Positions 1-8,512 of a stretch of 64,000 nt of DNA are shown one piece after another. Numbering within the stretch: the stretch's first letter is position 1; every line of letters begins with the position of its first letter. Under the pieces are notes generated by a model, which was not told the origin of the DNA, searched no databases, and worked only from the letters and a program-made list of their open reading frames with translations. The translations under genes and the position numbers were made by a program. The DNA is from Dactylorhiza incarnata (lineage: Eukaryota; Streptophyta; Magnoliopsida; Asparagales; Orchidaceae). The stretch is from contig JAWHQI010000051.1 in assembly GCA_033032865.1 (NCBI GenBank), positions 11,550,001 to 11,614,000 on the forward strand, written 5' to 3'.

Positions 1-1
1 C

Positions 2-481
2 ATGATAGTAAAAGAAAATTCAATTTTAAAATCCAAAGTAAATGAGTTGAACATGGCAATTGGGAAATTTGGTGTTGGGAAAAAATCTCTGGATATGCTT
101 TTAGCCAACCAATGCCATGGTACAGCAAAATTTGGACTAGGATACATTTCTGGAAGCTCTGGAGGCTGTCGGAAATTTCCGACAGCTACTGTCGGAACCG
201 GCGACAGCTCTAGGTTCAGAAAACCAATTTCTCAAAATACAAATTTTTCTAAGTCCACACATAAAGATGCTTCCACCAGCAAGAGTCCAGAGAAACCATT
301 GAAAAATGGTTCCTCACCATTCATTGTGTGTGCTAAATGTCATCGATTTGGTCACATCTCGGGCTCATGTTGGAAGAAAGGAAAAGCTAATGTTAAACAA
401 ATCTGGGTACCTAAGGCGTCCACCTATACAATGGGATTGACCACTTGGGTAACCAGATCTTTACTCTCATCATCTTTTTAG
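2..481 (+). CDS. gag: E1 gag, C-terminal part (nucleocapsid)
   Basis: This is the end of the Gag protein, which forms the cytoplasmic virus-like particle and packages element RNA. The start lies outside the window. A retroviral-type zinc knuckle CAKCHRFGHISGSC (C-x2-C-x4-H-x4-C) is near residue 110, followed by a basic stretch and IWVPK, a typical Sirevirus gag ending. A palindrome pair at 166-207 lies inside the reading frame and encodes CRKFPTATVGTGDS, a peptide that also appears when the LTR copies of the pair are translated. The frame stops at a TAG (479-481) and the next codon opens pol in the same frame, so gag and pol are separated by a single stop. That may be a mutation in an ancestral fused ORF or a readthrough site; the downstream bases GUG UGC do not match the strong CAR-YYA readthrough context. 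Confidence 0.88.
   Translation: MIVKENSILKSKVNELNMAIGKFGVGKKSLDMLLANQCHGTAKFGLGYISGSSGGCRKFPTATVGTGDSSRFRKPISQNTNFSKSTHKDASTSKSPEKPLKNGSSPFIVCAKCHRFGHISGSCWKKGKANVKQIWVPKASTYTMGLTTWVTRSLLSSSF
166..207. repeat. Palindrome pair A-B inside E1 gag
   Basis: Type A is CTGTCGGAAATTTCCGACAG at 166-185, a perfect 20-bp palindrome. It is followed at 189-207 by a hybrid copy that begins like A (CTGTCGG) and ends like B (GGCGACAG). The order A then B on the + strand is the same as in the LTR. The insertion keeps the gag frame open. Confidence 0.9.
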
Positions 482-3400
482 GTGTGCGTGCAGGCTAGGA
501 ACAAGGAAGACGTGTGGTATTTGGACTCTGGATGTTCAAAACACATGACGGGCGATAAATCAAAGTTCCTTAGCCTGGAGATGAAGAAAGGTGGAACAGT
601 GACATTTGGAGATAATGGAAAGGGTAAATTCAAGGGCATTGGAGTAGTAGGTAACACCGAATTTAAAATTTCAAATGTTTTATATGTTAAAGGTTTGAAA
701 CATAATTTAATTTCTATTAGTCAACTATGTGATAAAAATCTAAATGTTTTATTTGACTCTAGCTCAAACCTTTGCAAGATTATTGATTCTAAAACAAACG
801 AAATCGTACTTACTGCACCAAGAATAAACAATGTCTATACGATCACTTTTCATGATTTATCTCATTCTACACTTAAATGTTTTATTTCAAAGAATGATGA
901 ACTTGAATTATGGCATAGGAGACTAGGACATTCTAGTGCTAAACGCATAGTAAAGCTTTCTAAAAATAAAATAATAAAAGGTTTACCAAATTTGAATGGA
1001 AAGCTATCCTCATTATGTTCACCATGCCAAAAGGGAAAGTTTACAAAATCATCTTTTAAAAGCAAAAATGTCATTTCTACCACTAGACCTTTACATTTAT
1101 TACATATGGACTTGTTTGGTCCAATTTCTACACAAAGTCTAGGAGGTAGAAAATATACGTTTGTTATTATTGATGATTATTCTAGATTTTGTTGGACTTT
1201 GTTTTTAAATTCAAAATCTGATGCTTTTGATGAATTTGTAAAACTAATTTCACGTATTCAAAATGAACTTGATCTAAAAGTAAAATGCATTAGATCCGAT
1301 CATGGAGGAGAGTTTGATAATGAAAAATTTATTTCATATTGTAATGAATTTGGGATAAAACATGAATTTTCCGCTCCACGCACACCACAGCAAAATGGTG
1401 TAGTAGAGAGGAAAAATAGAACACTTCAAGAATTAGGACGAACTATGCTGTGTGAATTTAAATTGCCAAAATTTTTTTGGGCCGAAGCAGTCAGTACGGC
1501 ATGCTATATTATTAATCGTGTCATGATTCATCCCACATTACAATTAACCCCTTATGAAATTTATTTTCAAGGAAAACCAAATGTATCTTACTTTAAAGTT
1601 TTTGGTTGTAAATGCTTTATTTTGAATACAAAAGATAACTTAGGCAAATTTGATGAGAAATGTGATGAAGGAATTTTCATTGGTTATTCTTCAACTAGCA
1701 AGGCCTATAGAGTTTATAATAAGAGAACAAAAATAGTTGAAGAATCTATTCATGTTAGGTTTGATGAGTTTGCTTCATGTGTAGAAAAGAAAACTACAGG
1801 AAAAGAAGATGAACCCCTTCCATCGGTGGAGAATAATGATGAACTTGGAGAAAATGAAGAAGAAAAAGAAGAAGAAAGAGAAGAAGAAAGAGAAGAAGAA
1901 AGAGAAGAAGAAAGAGAAGAAGGAGGAGAAGAAGAAAGAGAAGAAGAAAGAGAAGAATATGTGCCTCCAAGTGAATTGAGATTCTCAAAGGATCATCCAA
2001 AGGAGCTTATCATTGGAGATCCGCAAAAAGGGGTTAGTACTCGTTCATCGCTACATGTTTTATTTTCAAACCTTTGTTTTGTTTCTGAAATAGAACCAAA
2101 AGATGTTTCCACCGCTTTAAATGATGAATTTTGGTTTTTAGCTATGAATGAAGAACTTAATCAATTTGAACGTAATAAGGTTTGGAATCTTGTAGAACGA
2201 CCCAAAAATCATCCTGTAGTTGGTGTTAAATGGATTTTCAAAAATAAAATGGATAATGAATCTAGAATTGTTAGAAATAAAGCCAGATTAGTTGCAAAAG
2301 GTTATGCACAAATTGAAGGGGTAGAATTTGCTGAAACTTTTGCACCTGTAGCAAGATTAGAAGCGGTTAGAATATTTCTTGCATTTGCTTGTTTTAAAAG
2401 ATTTAAATTATATCAAATGGATGTCAAAACCGCATTTTTAAATGGGTATATAAAAGAAGAAGTTTATGTAGAACAACCCCCTGGCTTTATAAATGAGAAA
2501 TATCCAAATTATGTTTATAAATTAGATAAAGCGCTTTATGGATTAAAACAAGCGCCTCGTGCTTGGTATGATCGATTAACTCAATATTTGTTAAAGCACG
2601 ATTATAAAATAGGAAGTGCTGATTCTACACTCTTCATTAAGCAAATTAATCATGATTTAGTTATTTTGCAAATTTATGTTGATGATATTATTTTTGGAGC
2701 CACTAATGAAGAGTTGAGTAATGAAGTAGTTGAAATTATGAAAAATGAATTTGAAATGAGTATGGTTGGAGAACTTTCATATTTTCTAGGTTTTCAAATT
2801 ACACAAAAACATGATGGAATTTTTATATGTCAAACCAAGTATATTCACGATATGTTAAAAAGATTTGGATTTGAAAACCTTAAGCATGCAAACACTCCTA
2901 TGAGTACTTCACTAAAATTAGGAAAAGATGAAAGTGGTGTTTCAATTGAACAAACCCTTTATAGAAGTATGATAGGGTCTTTATTGTATTTAACCGCATC
3001 TAGACCTGATATTATGTTTGCCGTTTGTTTATGTGCTAGATTTCAAGCTAGTCCTAAAGAGTCACATTTAAAAGTGGTGAAACGTATCTTTAGATATCTC
3101 ATTGGAACATCAAAATTAGGTTTATGGTATCCTCAAAATGATTCTTTTATTTTGCATAGTTTTTCGGATTCTGATTATGCGGGATGTTCCTTAGATAGGA
3201 AAAGCACTAGTGGCACTTGTCACTTTATCGGCCCTTCCCTTATTTCATGGTCGAGTAGGAAACAGAATTCCGTTGCCCTCTCAACTACCGAGGCCGAATA
3301 TATTGCACTAGGTAGTTGTTGTGCCCAAGCACTTTGGATGTCCCAAACACTAGAAGATTTTGGCATACAACAAAGTAGTGTAGAATTAAAGTGTGATAAT

Positions 3401-3622
3401 AAAAGTGCTATAGATTTAACAAACAATCCCGTATTACATTCTAGATCTAAGCATATAGACGTCCGACATCATTTTATAAGGGATCACATTAAGAAGGGTA
3501 ATATAAAAATCAACTTTATAGGCACGGAAAATCAACTAGCGGATATATTCACTAAGCCATTACCGGATTCCCGTTTTTCTATGCTTAGGTTAGAATTGGG
3601 CATTCTAGACATTTCACAATGA
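482..3622 (+). CDS. pol: E1 pol polyprotein (protease, integrase, RT, RNase H)
   Basis: This polyprotein carries out maturation, reverse transcription and integration. Domains in order: aspartic protease with [13 protein letters not shown] (Asp near residue 15); GAG-pre-integrase LWHRRLGH (about 142); integrase catalytic residues in HMDLFGP (208), SDHGGEF (271) and GVVERKN (305); reverse transcriptase with KTAFLNG (647) and YVDD (about 732); RNase H with [16 protein letters not shown] (896). The length of 1046 aa is normal for a copia pol and no frameshift or stop is seen. The first codon is GTG directly after the gag TAG, so it is almost certainly not a true start; translation would have to come from gag. 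An acidic Glu/Arg tract interrupts the linker between integrase and RT. Confidence 0.95.
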   Translation: MCVQARNKEDVWYLDSGCSKHMTGDKSKFLSLEMKKGGTVTFGDNGKGKFKGIGVVGNTEFKISNVLYVKGLKHNLISISQLCDKNLNVLFDSSSNLCKIIDSKTNEIVLTAPRINNVYTITFHDLSHSTLKCFISKNDELELWHRRLGHSSAKRIVKLSKNKIIKGLPNLNGKLSSLCSPCQKGKFTKSSFKSKNVISTTRPLHLLHMDLFGPISTQSLGGRKYTFVIIDDYSRFCWTLFLNSKSDAFDEFVKLISRIQNELDLKVKCIRSDHGGEFDNEKFISYCNEFGIKHEFSAPRTPQQNGVVERKNRTLQELGRTMLCEFKLPKFFWAEAVSTACYIINRVMIHPTLQLTPYEIYFQGKPNVSYFKVFGCKCFILNTKDNLGKFDEKCDEGIFIGYSSTSKAYRVYNKRTKIVEESIHVRFDEFASCVEKKTTGKEDEPLPSVENNDELGENEEEKEEEREEEREEEREEEREEGGEEEREEEREEYVPPSELRFSKDHPKELIIGDPQKGVSTRSSLHVLFSNLCFVSEIEPKDVSTALNDEFWFLAMNEELNQFERNKVWNLVERPKNHPVVGVKWIFKNKMDNESRIVRNKARLVAKGYAQIEGVEFAETFAPVARLEAVRIFLAFACFKRFKLYQMDVKTAFLNGYIKEEVYVEQPPGFINEKYPNYVYKLDKALYGLKQAPRAWYDRLTQYLLKHDYKIGSADSTLFIKQINHDLVILQIYVDDIIFGATNEELSNEVVEIMKNEFEMSMVGELSYFLGFQITQKHDGIFICQTKYIHDMLKRFGFENLKHANTPMSTSLKLGKDESGVSIEQTLYRSMIGSLLYLTASRPDIMFAVCLCARFQASPKESHLKVVKRIFRYLIGTSKLGLWYPQNDSFILHSFSDSDYAGCSLDRKSTSGTCHFIGPSLISWSSRKQNSVALSTTEAEYIALGSCCAQALWMSQTLEDFGIQQSSVELKCDNKSAIDLTNNPVLHSRSKHIDVRHHFIRDHIKKGNIKINFIGTENQLADIFTKPLPDSRFSMLRLELGILDISQ
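1851..1960 (+). repeat. GAAGAAAGA microsatellite coding a Glu/Arg tract
   Basis: A run of GAAGAA(A/G)GA units encodes repeated E-E-R-E in the pol linker between integrase and reverse transcriptase. The opposite strand reads as a leucine-rich frame that is only a shadow. Length variation between copies is likely because of replication slippage. Confidence 0.9.
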
Positions 3623-3914
3623 ATATATCACAATTTAAAGCCTATAAAATAAAAAAAAATTATTATCACAAAACATAAACAATGTACAAAGAAAAAGCCA
3701 AAATCTTAAAAATCAAAACATAAAATTTCAAAAGACTTAACAAAAATTCAACATCATTAATATTACATCAATATTGTTCAAATAAAAACAGTAGAAACAA
3801 CTTAAGATCAAGTTCATTAAATAAAAGCAGAAATCTAAAGATTTTCACTGTCGCCCAGGCGACAGTGGATGTCGGAATTTTCCGACATCGCCCAGCAGAA
3901 GCAGCAACATAAAA
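3623..3914. other. E1 non-coding stretch after pol, with palindrome pair B-A at 3846-3889
   Basis: The first 220 bases after the pol stop are A-rich and hold no recognisable gene. At 3846-3867 lies a type B palindrome (core TGTCGCCCAGGCGACA, flanked by CAC/GTG). At 3868-3889 lies a type A palindrome (core ATGTCGGAA/TTCCGACAT). Read on the minus strand the order is A then B, about 25 bases beyond the stop codon of the antisense gene. Confidence 0.85.
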
Positions 3915-5030
3915 CTACTCTGAATCTTCATAACCAGCCCCGCTGCTCTCTGGACAATCTTCTGAAGGTCCTCGTCTCATGGCTTTGCCACGGCGAGTTC
4001 GCCTCACCGATTGGCGTGGCGGTTCTTCGTCCGGAACTTGCCATTCGGCCTCTTCCTCCGGAGTTGGTTTCAACTTCAGACCTTTGACGAGAAACTTCAT
4101 AAATTTCTGCATTCGACTACGGTCCTTCTTCACTTCCCTCTTGTGATCCTCTAATGAATCACGCAAATCATCAATGGACTCTCGTAGTGATCCTGCCCTA
4201 GAAACGGTCGGCTCTCTCATCTCAATCCCCGGATGAGCTTTTCTCTGCGGCTTCTTCACCTTCATTGACCCCGTATAATATATTTCCAGGTAACAATCAT
4301 CCAAATAAGCACCTTGCACTATCCATCCATACTTCTTGTAAAGCACACGCTGTATTACCGCCCCCATTGGCAGCGTATGAACCTTCACCCATCTTGGATG
4401 CTTTAATCTATACGCATACCTAATCTGGGCGAGTATGAAGTCCGCCACATCAAAAAGCTCATCCTCCATAATATAGTATGTAAAGAGGGTCAACTGAGCC
4501 GTAATGCTTCTTGTGTCTCCACTCTTCAACATCACTGAATTCCTTAATATATCTTGGGCTAAGAACGCATCCGGAGTAAGTGAGGTAACTTCAGTGGTAA
4601 GAGTCTTCTTTTGATTCCCATGTAAACTCATGTTTACAAGGGTCCAATCTCTATCCTTTCGATAATTCTCCACTATATCAGGCATATTCTCACTCATCAC
4701 TAGTCCGAATTCCTCTCGTAGATCAACATGTGTTATTTCCACATGTTGACCTTGGATCCTTGATCTCACTCCTCCATCCAATTCCGTGAAATTTGGGTCT
4801 TCCAAATGGTTATAAAATTCACGAATAAAAAAGGAAGAAAACCCCTCTGGTGTGATTATTGAAATGATACCTGCGTTCGCAAGCCGATCATAGATATGAT
4901 CGTGCTTTGGCGACTCAAATTCCACATACTTCGCTATTCCAACAATAGCCTTCTCCACCCCCGGAAAAACTTGATATGAAGTATGTGCATCTTTCGAAGT
5001 ACTCTTTCGAGCTTTGGAGCTGGAAGCCAT
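3915..5030 (-). CDS. E1 antisense accessory protein, plant-transposon-protein type
   Basis: The reading frame of 371 codons runs opposite to pol, between pol and the 3' LTR. Residues 20-220 resemble the plant-specific domain called 'putative plant transposon protein' (from memory of such proteins; not searched): a GVEKAIVGIAKYVEFE opening, FFIREFYNHL, then LTLFTYYIM, FILAQIRYAYRL and LPMGAVIQRVLY. The C-terminus is charged and basic (RRTRRGKAMRRG), with a heptad-like stretch RESIDDLRDSLEDHKREV. I chose the ATG at 5030-5028 because it lies one base after a good splice acceptor (TTTTATTGCAG). The frame is open 61 codons further upstream, but that part translates intron-like sequence and a palindrome pair. 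A TATA box at 5673-5666 and a splice donor at 5570 support a separate antisense transcript. Its function is unknown; it could be a regulator of the element or an accessory structural protein. Confidence 0.75.
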   Translation of the reverse strand: MASSSKARKSTSKDAHTSYQVFPGVEKAIVGIAKYVEFESPKHDHIYDRLANAGIISIITPEGFSSFFIREFYNHLEDPNFTELDGGVRSRIQGQHVEITHVDLREEFGLVMSENMPDIVENYRKDRDWTLVNMSLHGNQKKTLTTEVTSLTPDAFLAQDILRNSVMLKSGDTRSITAQLTLFTYYIMEDELFDVADFILAQIRYAYRLKHPRWVKVHTLPMGAVIQRVLYKKYGWIVQGAYLDDCYLEIYYTGSMKVKKPQRKAHPGIEMREPTVSRAGSLRESIDDLRDSLEDHKREVKKDRSRMQKFMKFLVKGLKLKPTPEEEAEWQVPDEEPPRQSVRRTRRGKAMRRGPSEDCPESSGAGYEDSE

Positions 5031-5031
5031 T

Positions 5032-5570
5032 CTGCAATAAAATACAAAAATTTTGATTAAACAAGATATCACATTGTGCACTGGAACACTGTCGCCCAGG
5101 CGACAGTGGCTGTCGGAAATTTCCGACAGCCCTCCAAGTGATTTTCTCTCAAAATTTTTACATATACTTCCAGATCTACTCAAAATAAATGTTATTTCAA
5201 CATCAAGTTTCAAAAATTTTGATCTATGTTTTTCAAATCATCATATTCTACAAATCTTTTTACTATTCATCATCTTCCACCTTCTTCTCTAAACTAGATC
5301 TGCAAACCTCCTTTAGAAAATGAACGAATGGAAACATTCCTCACCAAATCAAAGAGAAATCTAACAAAGATAAAAATTTAAGCAAAGATCCTCCAAGATC
5401 CTCTTGTTTTAAAACTAGATCTACATTTTTTTTTCAAATAAAAAAAATTCAAAACCTACACCATTCCTCAAAAATCAACATGAAATCTAGATTTTCCTTC
5501 TTCTATCCTATCAAAATCACAAAGCCCTAAACATTTTTGAGTTAAAAACACAAAAATCAAAAACCCATAC
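5032..5570 (-). other. Candidate intron in the 5' leader of the E1 antisense gene
   Basis: On the minus strand a donor AAG|GTATGGG (GT at 5570-5569) and an acceptor TTTTATTGCAG|A (AG at 5033-5032) bound 539 nt of AT-rich sequence, ending one base before the ATG. Both sites match plant consensus well. A palindrome pair (B at 5087-5108, A at 5109-5130) lies in the intron close to the acceptor. This is a prediction from splice-site form only; RNA evidence is absent. Confidence 0.55.
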
Positions 5571-5665
5571 CTTAGATCTAGGATGTCGCCGACTTCCGAC
5601 AGCCTTCCTCTCGTTTTTCACTCCAGGAAATGATGCACAATGTGTTTTGACTCGGTCCTCAGCCC

Positions 5666-5721
5666 TATTTATATTTTTCACTGTCGCCCAGGCGACAATG
5701 AATGTCGGAAATTTCCGACAG
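5666..5721 (-). promoter_or_regulatory. Candidate antisense promoter: palindromes A-B plus TATA box
   Basis: Reading the minus strand, a type A palindrome (5721-5702) is followed by type B (5700-5679), a 5-nt A spacer and TATAAATAGGG (TATA at 5673-5666). The sense LTR promoter at 7416-7471 has the same order, with 6 nt between B and TATAAAA. A start site would fall near 5640, upstream of the candidate donor at 5570. Confidence 0.7.
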
Positions 5722-6978
5722 CTCCTATTTTACCAAAACTCCAATTTTAGGCCCCTTTGATGATCTACAATAGTTATATGTCATTATTAATGCTTTATCT
5801 CATGACTTGATGACAAACCATGTGATATTTATTTTAAATAAAATGACTTACATGTTTATATGATTTCATTTTCAAGCTATCATCGTATTGACATTTCTAC
5901 TTAGCTGTTTAGACCATTGGAAATTGTTTTCGCATGCCTCTAAGTATGAGAAATTGTTTATCTATCATAATGAGCTATCACGTTCACCTCTTTTGATCAA
6001 TACATATGTCTACTTCTTTAATATATACATGGATCATATTTGCTTTAACATAATACAATAGCACTTCTTAAAAACAACTTTCACCCTTGATTTTTTAGCA
6101 CAACAAAAGTACACCATCTTTTGCGGTTCAAGTGAATTCGGAGATCCTTGGTCAATTAAAACATTATCAATATATAAAAAAAAATACGATATCACATCTG
6201 TGATCAAAAAAAATTTTCAAAATAAAGACAAGGATACTCCACCAAGCACTACTTACCCTCCTGATAAGTCTTAATGAGCATTGTAAGGTTAAGCACCTTG
6301 GACAGAATTGTAAAGTGTCTTGTGCAAAAGAAACATGGTTTTCTATTCATCTTGTGCTATATCTTCAAAGTCAATGTTGCATTTATGTGCTTTTATTATG
6401 TTCTACATTTCAATGATCATGTAAATTAAATAAGTTCATATGTTTGTTCTAAGTATCACATGTACACATCATTATGTTATATAAATATTCATCTCATGAG
6501 AATTGGACCGAAACGATTCCATACTTCTTTACACTATTGTGTCTTTCTATGATACTTTCAAATGATCTTACTCATGTTTCAGTTATTTTCCTTCATTACT
6601 TCATATGGCTATACTGTCACTTCATGAGTTTATTCTTACTATGGCATATTCCTATTATTTCATGGCTTTCAATCATTTCTCTTATCTAATATTCACTTTT
6701 GCTAATACCAAAAGGGGGAGAATTAACAAGTATAAAAAGAAAAATCAACAATCTATTCCACCTAAATATTCCACATACACAAATACATCATATATTTAGG
6801 AGGAGCATTCATTTAGGGGGAGCATTCATTTAGGGGGAGCTTTCATTTAACGGGAGATTATTTATTTTAAGGAATATATATAATGTTAATTTTGTGCACA
6901 CACCTAAGTTTAAAATCAACAATCTAAATAGACATGATTTCTTTTTATACGGATTTGTTATTATCAAAAGGGGGAGAT
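5722..6978 (+). other. E1 3' untranslated region with multiplied polypurine tracts
   Basis: This AT-rich stretch carries no convincing gene. It holds a series of polypurine tracts: CAAAAGGGGGAGAA (6709-6722), a short tandem array of ATTTAGGGGGAGC-type units at about 6795-6857, and the tract TCAAAAGGGGGAGAT directly before the 3' LTR. The last one is in the position that primes plus-strand DNA synthesis. Multiple tracts in this region are a known Sirevirus trait. Confidence 0.85.
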
Positions 6979-8260
6979 TGTTGGAGCATGCTTTTCGCAC
7001 TCCTCCGGTTTGATAATAACAAAGTCCCTTTTGTATTTGATTCTATTTTCATTAATGGTGTGCAGATAACAGGTATGTGATGTTCACATTGCTGCTGGAG
7101 CTAAAATTGAATGTGGGAAAAATTCACTGTCGGAAAATTCCGACAGCCACTGTCGCCCAGGCGACAACAGAGAAGTTACAACTACTTCCCTCCACGGCAG
7201 ATCGACGAAAGACAGTTTTGCGCTGTCGGAATTCCGACATCGATGTCGCCCAGGCGACAGCTCGACGGTTACACCAACTGCCCACGACTTCACCCACGAC
7301 AGCGGAGGTTTTGCGCTGTCGGAAATTCCGACATCGATGTCGCCTAGGCGACAGCTCCACGATTCCAGCAACTGCCCGCACGACGGCTCGACGACACGAC
7401 AGCGGTAGTTTAGCGCTGTCGGAAAATTCCGACAGTCACTGTCGCCTAGGCGACAGTGAAATTCTATAAAATGGTTCCTTTGGTTCGTGCATTCCAAGCT
7501 TTTGAGAATCCCAGTTCCTTCCTGAGTGCATACGAACCAGAGAGCTCCAGAACCTCCTCAACTCCCATTTGTGCAAAGAAGGATTGAAGATTGAAGACGA
7601 GATCGGGCGCGCTTCTACATCAACGATCATCTCGAGGCTTCAACAATCCATTCAGAGATCTGAATTTCTAGGGAGTTGTCTTTTTCATATTGTATTTTCA
7701 TTTACTCATATTTCATTTTGTATTGGGAAAGAAATCGTCGTCTTGTGTGCGGCGTCTAAGTCCTTGCGCGGCTTAAGGGAAAATCGCTTCCTTGTGCGGA
7801 GCGTCCAAGTCCTTGCGTGGCTTGGTGGGAAATCGTGGCCTTGTGTGCTACGTCTAGATCTTGGGAATATCTAGAGGATAGGTTTGGGCTTGATCTTGGG
7901 AGAGACAAGCGATAGCCTTCCGATCCTTGGGAGAAGGATTGGTAAACCAAAATTATTGTATTTTTATCATAATTGTGCCTTGATCTTAAGCATTGTTAAG
8001 ATCATTTTTATTTGTATGCAAATTTCATGATATATATAAAATTATGATCCTTTCACTAATTGCAAATGTGTGTGCTTAAATCTTTATCTTAGAAATTTGT
8101 GTTTGGTGTTATACAAAAATTGCATTGGTTTAAAATTATTTTTAAGTAACTTTCTATTAAAGTAAATTTGTCTAAAATTATTAAGAAAAAAATTACAAAT
8201 TTAAACACACCCTTATTCACCCCCCCCCCCCCCCCTCTAAGGGCGTCATACGATCCAACA
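6979..8260 (+). repeat. E1 3' LTR (1282 bp)
   Basis: It starts TGTTGGAGCATG directly after a polypurine tract and ends CGATCCAACA, giving TGTTGG/CCAACA inverted ends. Four A-B palindrome pairs occupy 7127-7459 and a TATA box follows at 7465. Beyond that are about 2.5 units of an imperfect direct repeat built on AAGTCCTTGCG (7741-7870) and a run of 16 C at 8220-8235 near the end. Short ORFs read through the palindrome region are repeat translations and are not annotated. Confidence 0.93.
7127..7471 (+). promoter_or_regulatory. E1 LTR promoter: four A-B palindrome pairs and TATA box
   Basis: A copies (core TGTCGGAA..TTCCGACA) lie at 7127-7146, 7224-7239, 7317-7333 and 7416-7435. B copies (core TGTCGCC(C/T)AGGCGACA) lie at 7151-7166, 7244-7259, 7338-7353 and 7436-7459. 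The last B copy is a perfect 24-bp palindrome. TATAAAA at 7465-7471 follows it by 6 nt. Every unit contains CpG. The placement upstream of the core promoter suggests binding sites for a dimeric factor or methylation-sensitive control; this is inference. Confidence 0.85.
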
Positions 8261-8512
8261 CATAGTTCTCCCCCTCAGCAACTGCATAGGAGTCCTCATT
8301 TGTGAGTAGACTTTGAAAAAAAAATGAATCATCTCCCCCTTAATCTTTTCTCCCCCTTAGAATTTCAGTGCTTGTACTGATTTCCTACGCATTTTAGCAA
8401 TCTTGCAATATACTTCTTATTCTGGTCAAGTACCACGAACATCCACTATCCAAATGCCCGATTAGAGTTTTGGTTGGCCTTTGGACATACCTGCAATCAC
8501 AGATTAATTACC
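8261..8512 (-). pseudogene. E2 protease remnant and polypurine-like tracts
   Basis: After the gag stop the minus strand still reads a DSGCS motif, the protease active site, with the following residues degraded and no open frame. Three TCCCCCT tracts (8268-8276, 8333-8341, 8350-8358; GGGGGAG on the minus strand) follow within 100 bases. They are more like a Sirevirus 3' region than a pol coding sequence. This raises the possibility that pol was already deleted before E1 arrived, but too little is visible to decide. Confidence 0.5.

Larger units (their letters stand above)
1..8260 (+). mobile_element. E1: Sirevirus (Ty1/copia) LTR retrotransposon, 5' end outside window
   Basis: Order seen: gag C-terminus with a CCHC knuckle, pol (protease, integrase, reverse transcriptase, RNase H), an antisense ORF, a non-coding stretch with several GGGGGAG tracts, and a 3' LTR at 6979-8260. 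The domain order PR-IN-RT-RH defines Ty1/copia. The long 3' region with multiplied polypurine tracts and an accessory ORF is typical of Sireviruses. Pol is open over 1046 codons, so this is probably the youngest coding copy here. The element lies inside E2: E2 internal sequence begins directly after the LTR end. The 5' LTR and most of gag are beyond the left edge, so the target duplication cannot be verified; the first five bases after the LTR are CATAG. Confidence 0.93.

Noticed and set aside
1794..2000. Leucine-rich ORF on the minus strand
   Set aside because: It is the complement of the Glu/Arg microsatellite inside E1 pol.
7084..7497. Overlapping ORFs on both strands in the E1 LTR
   Set aside because: They follow the palindrome array, which reads similarly on both strands. 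They are not proteins, apart from the short peptide shared with gag.
8220..8235. C16 run near the end of the E1 LTR as a polypurine tract
   Set aside because: It lies inside the LTR, not at its internal edge. It is more likely a slippage-prone homopolymer, with possible sequencing uncertainty in length.
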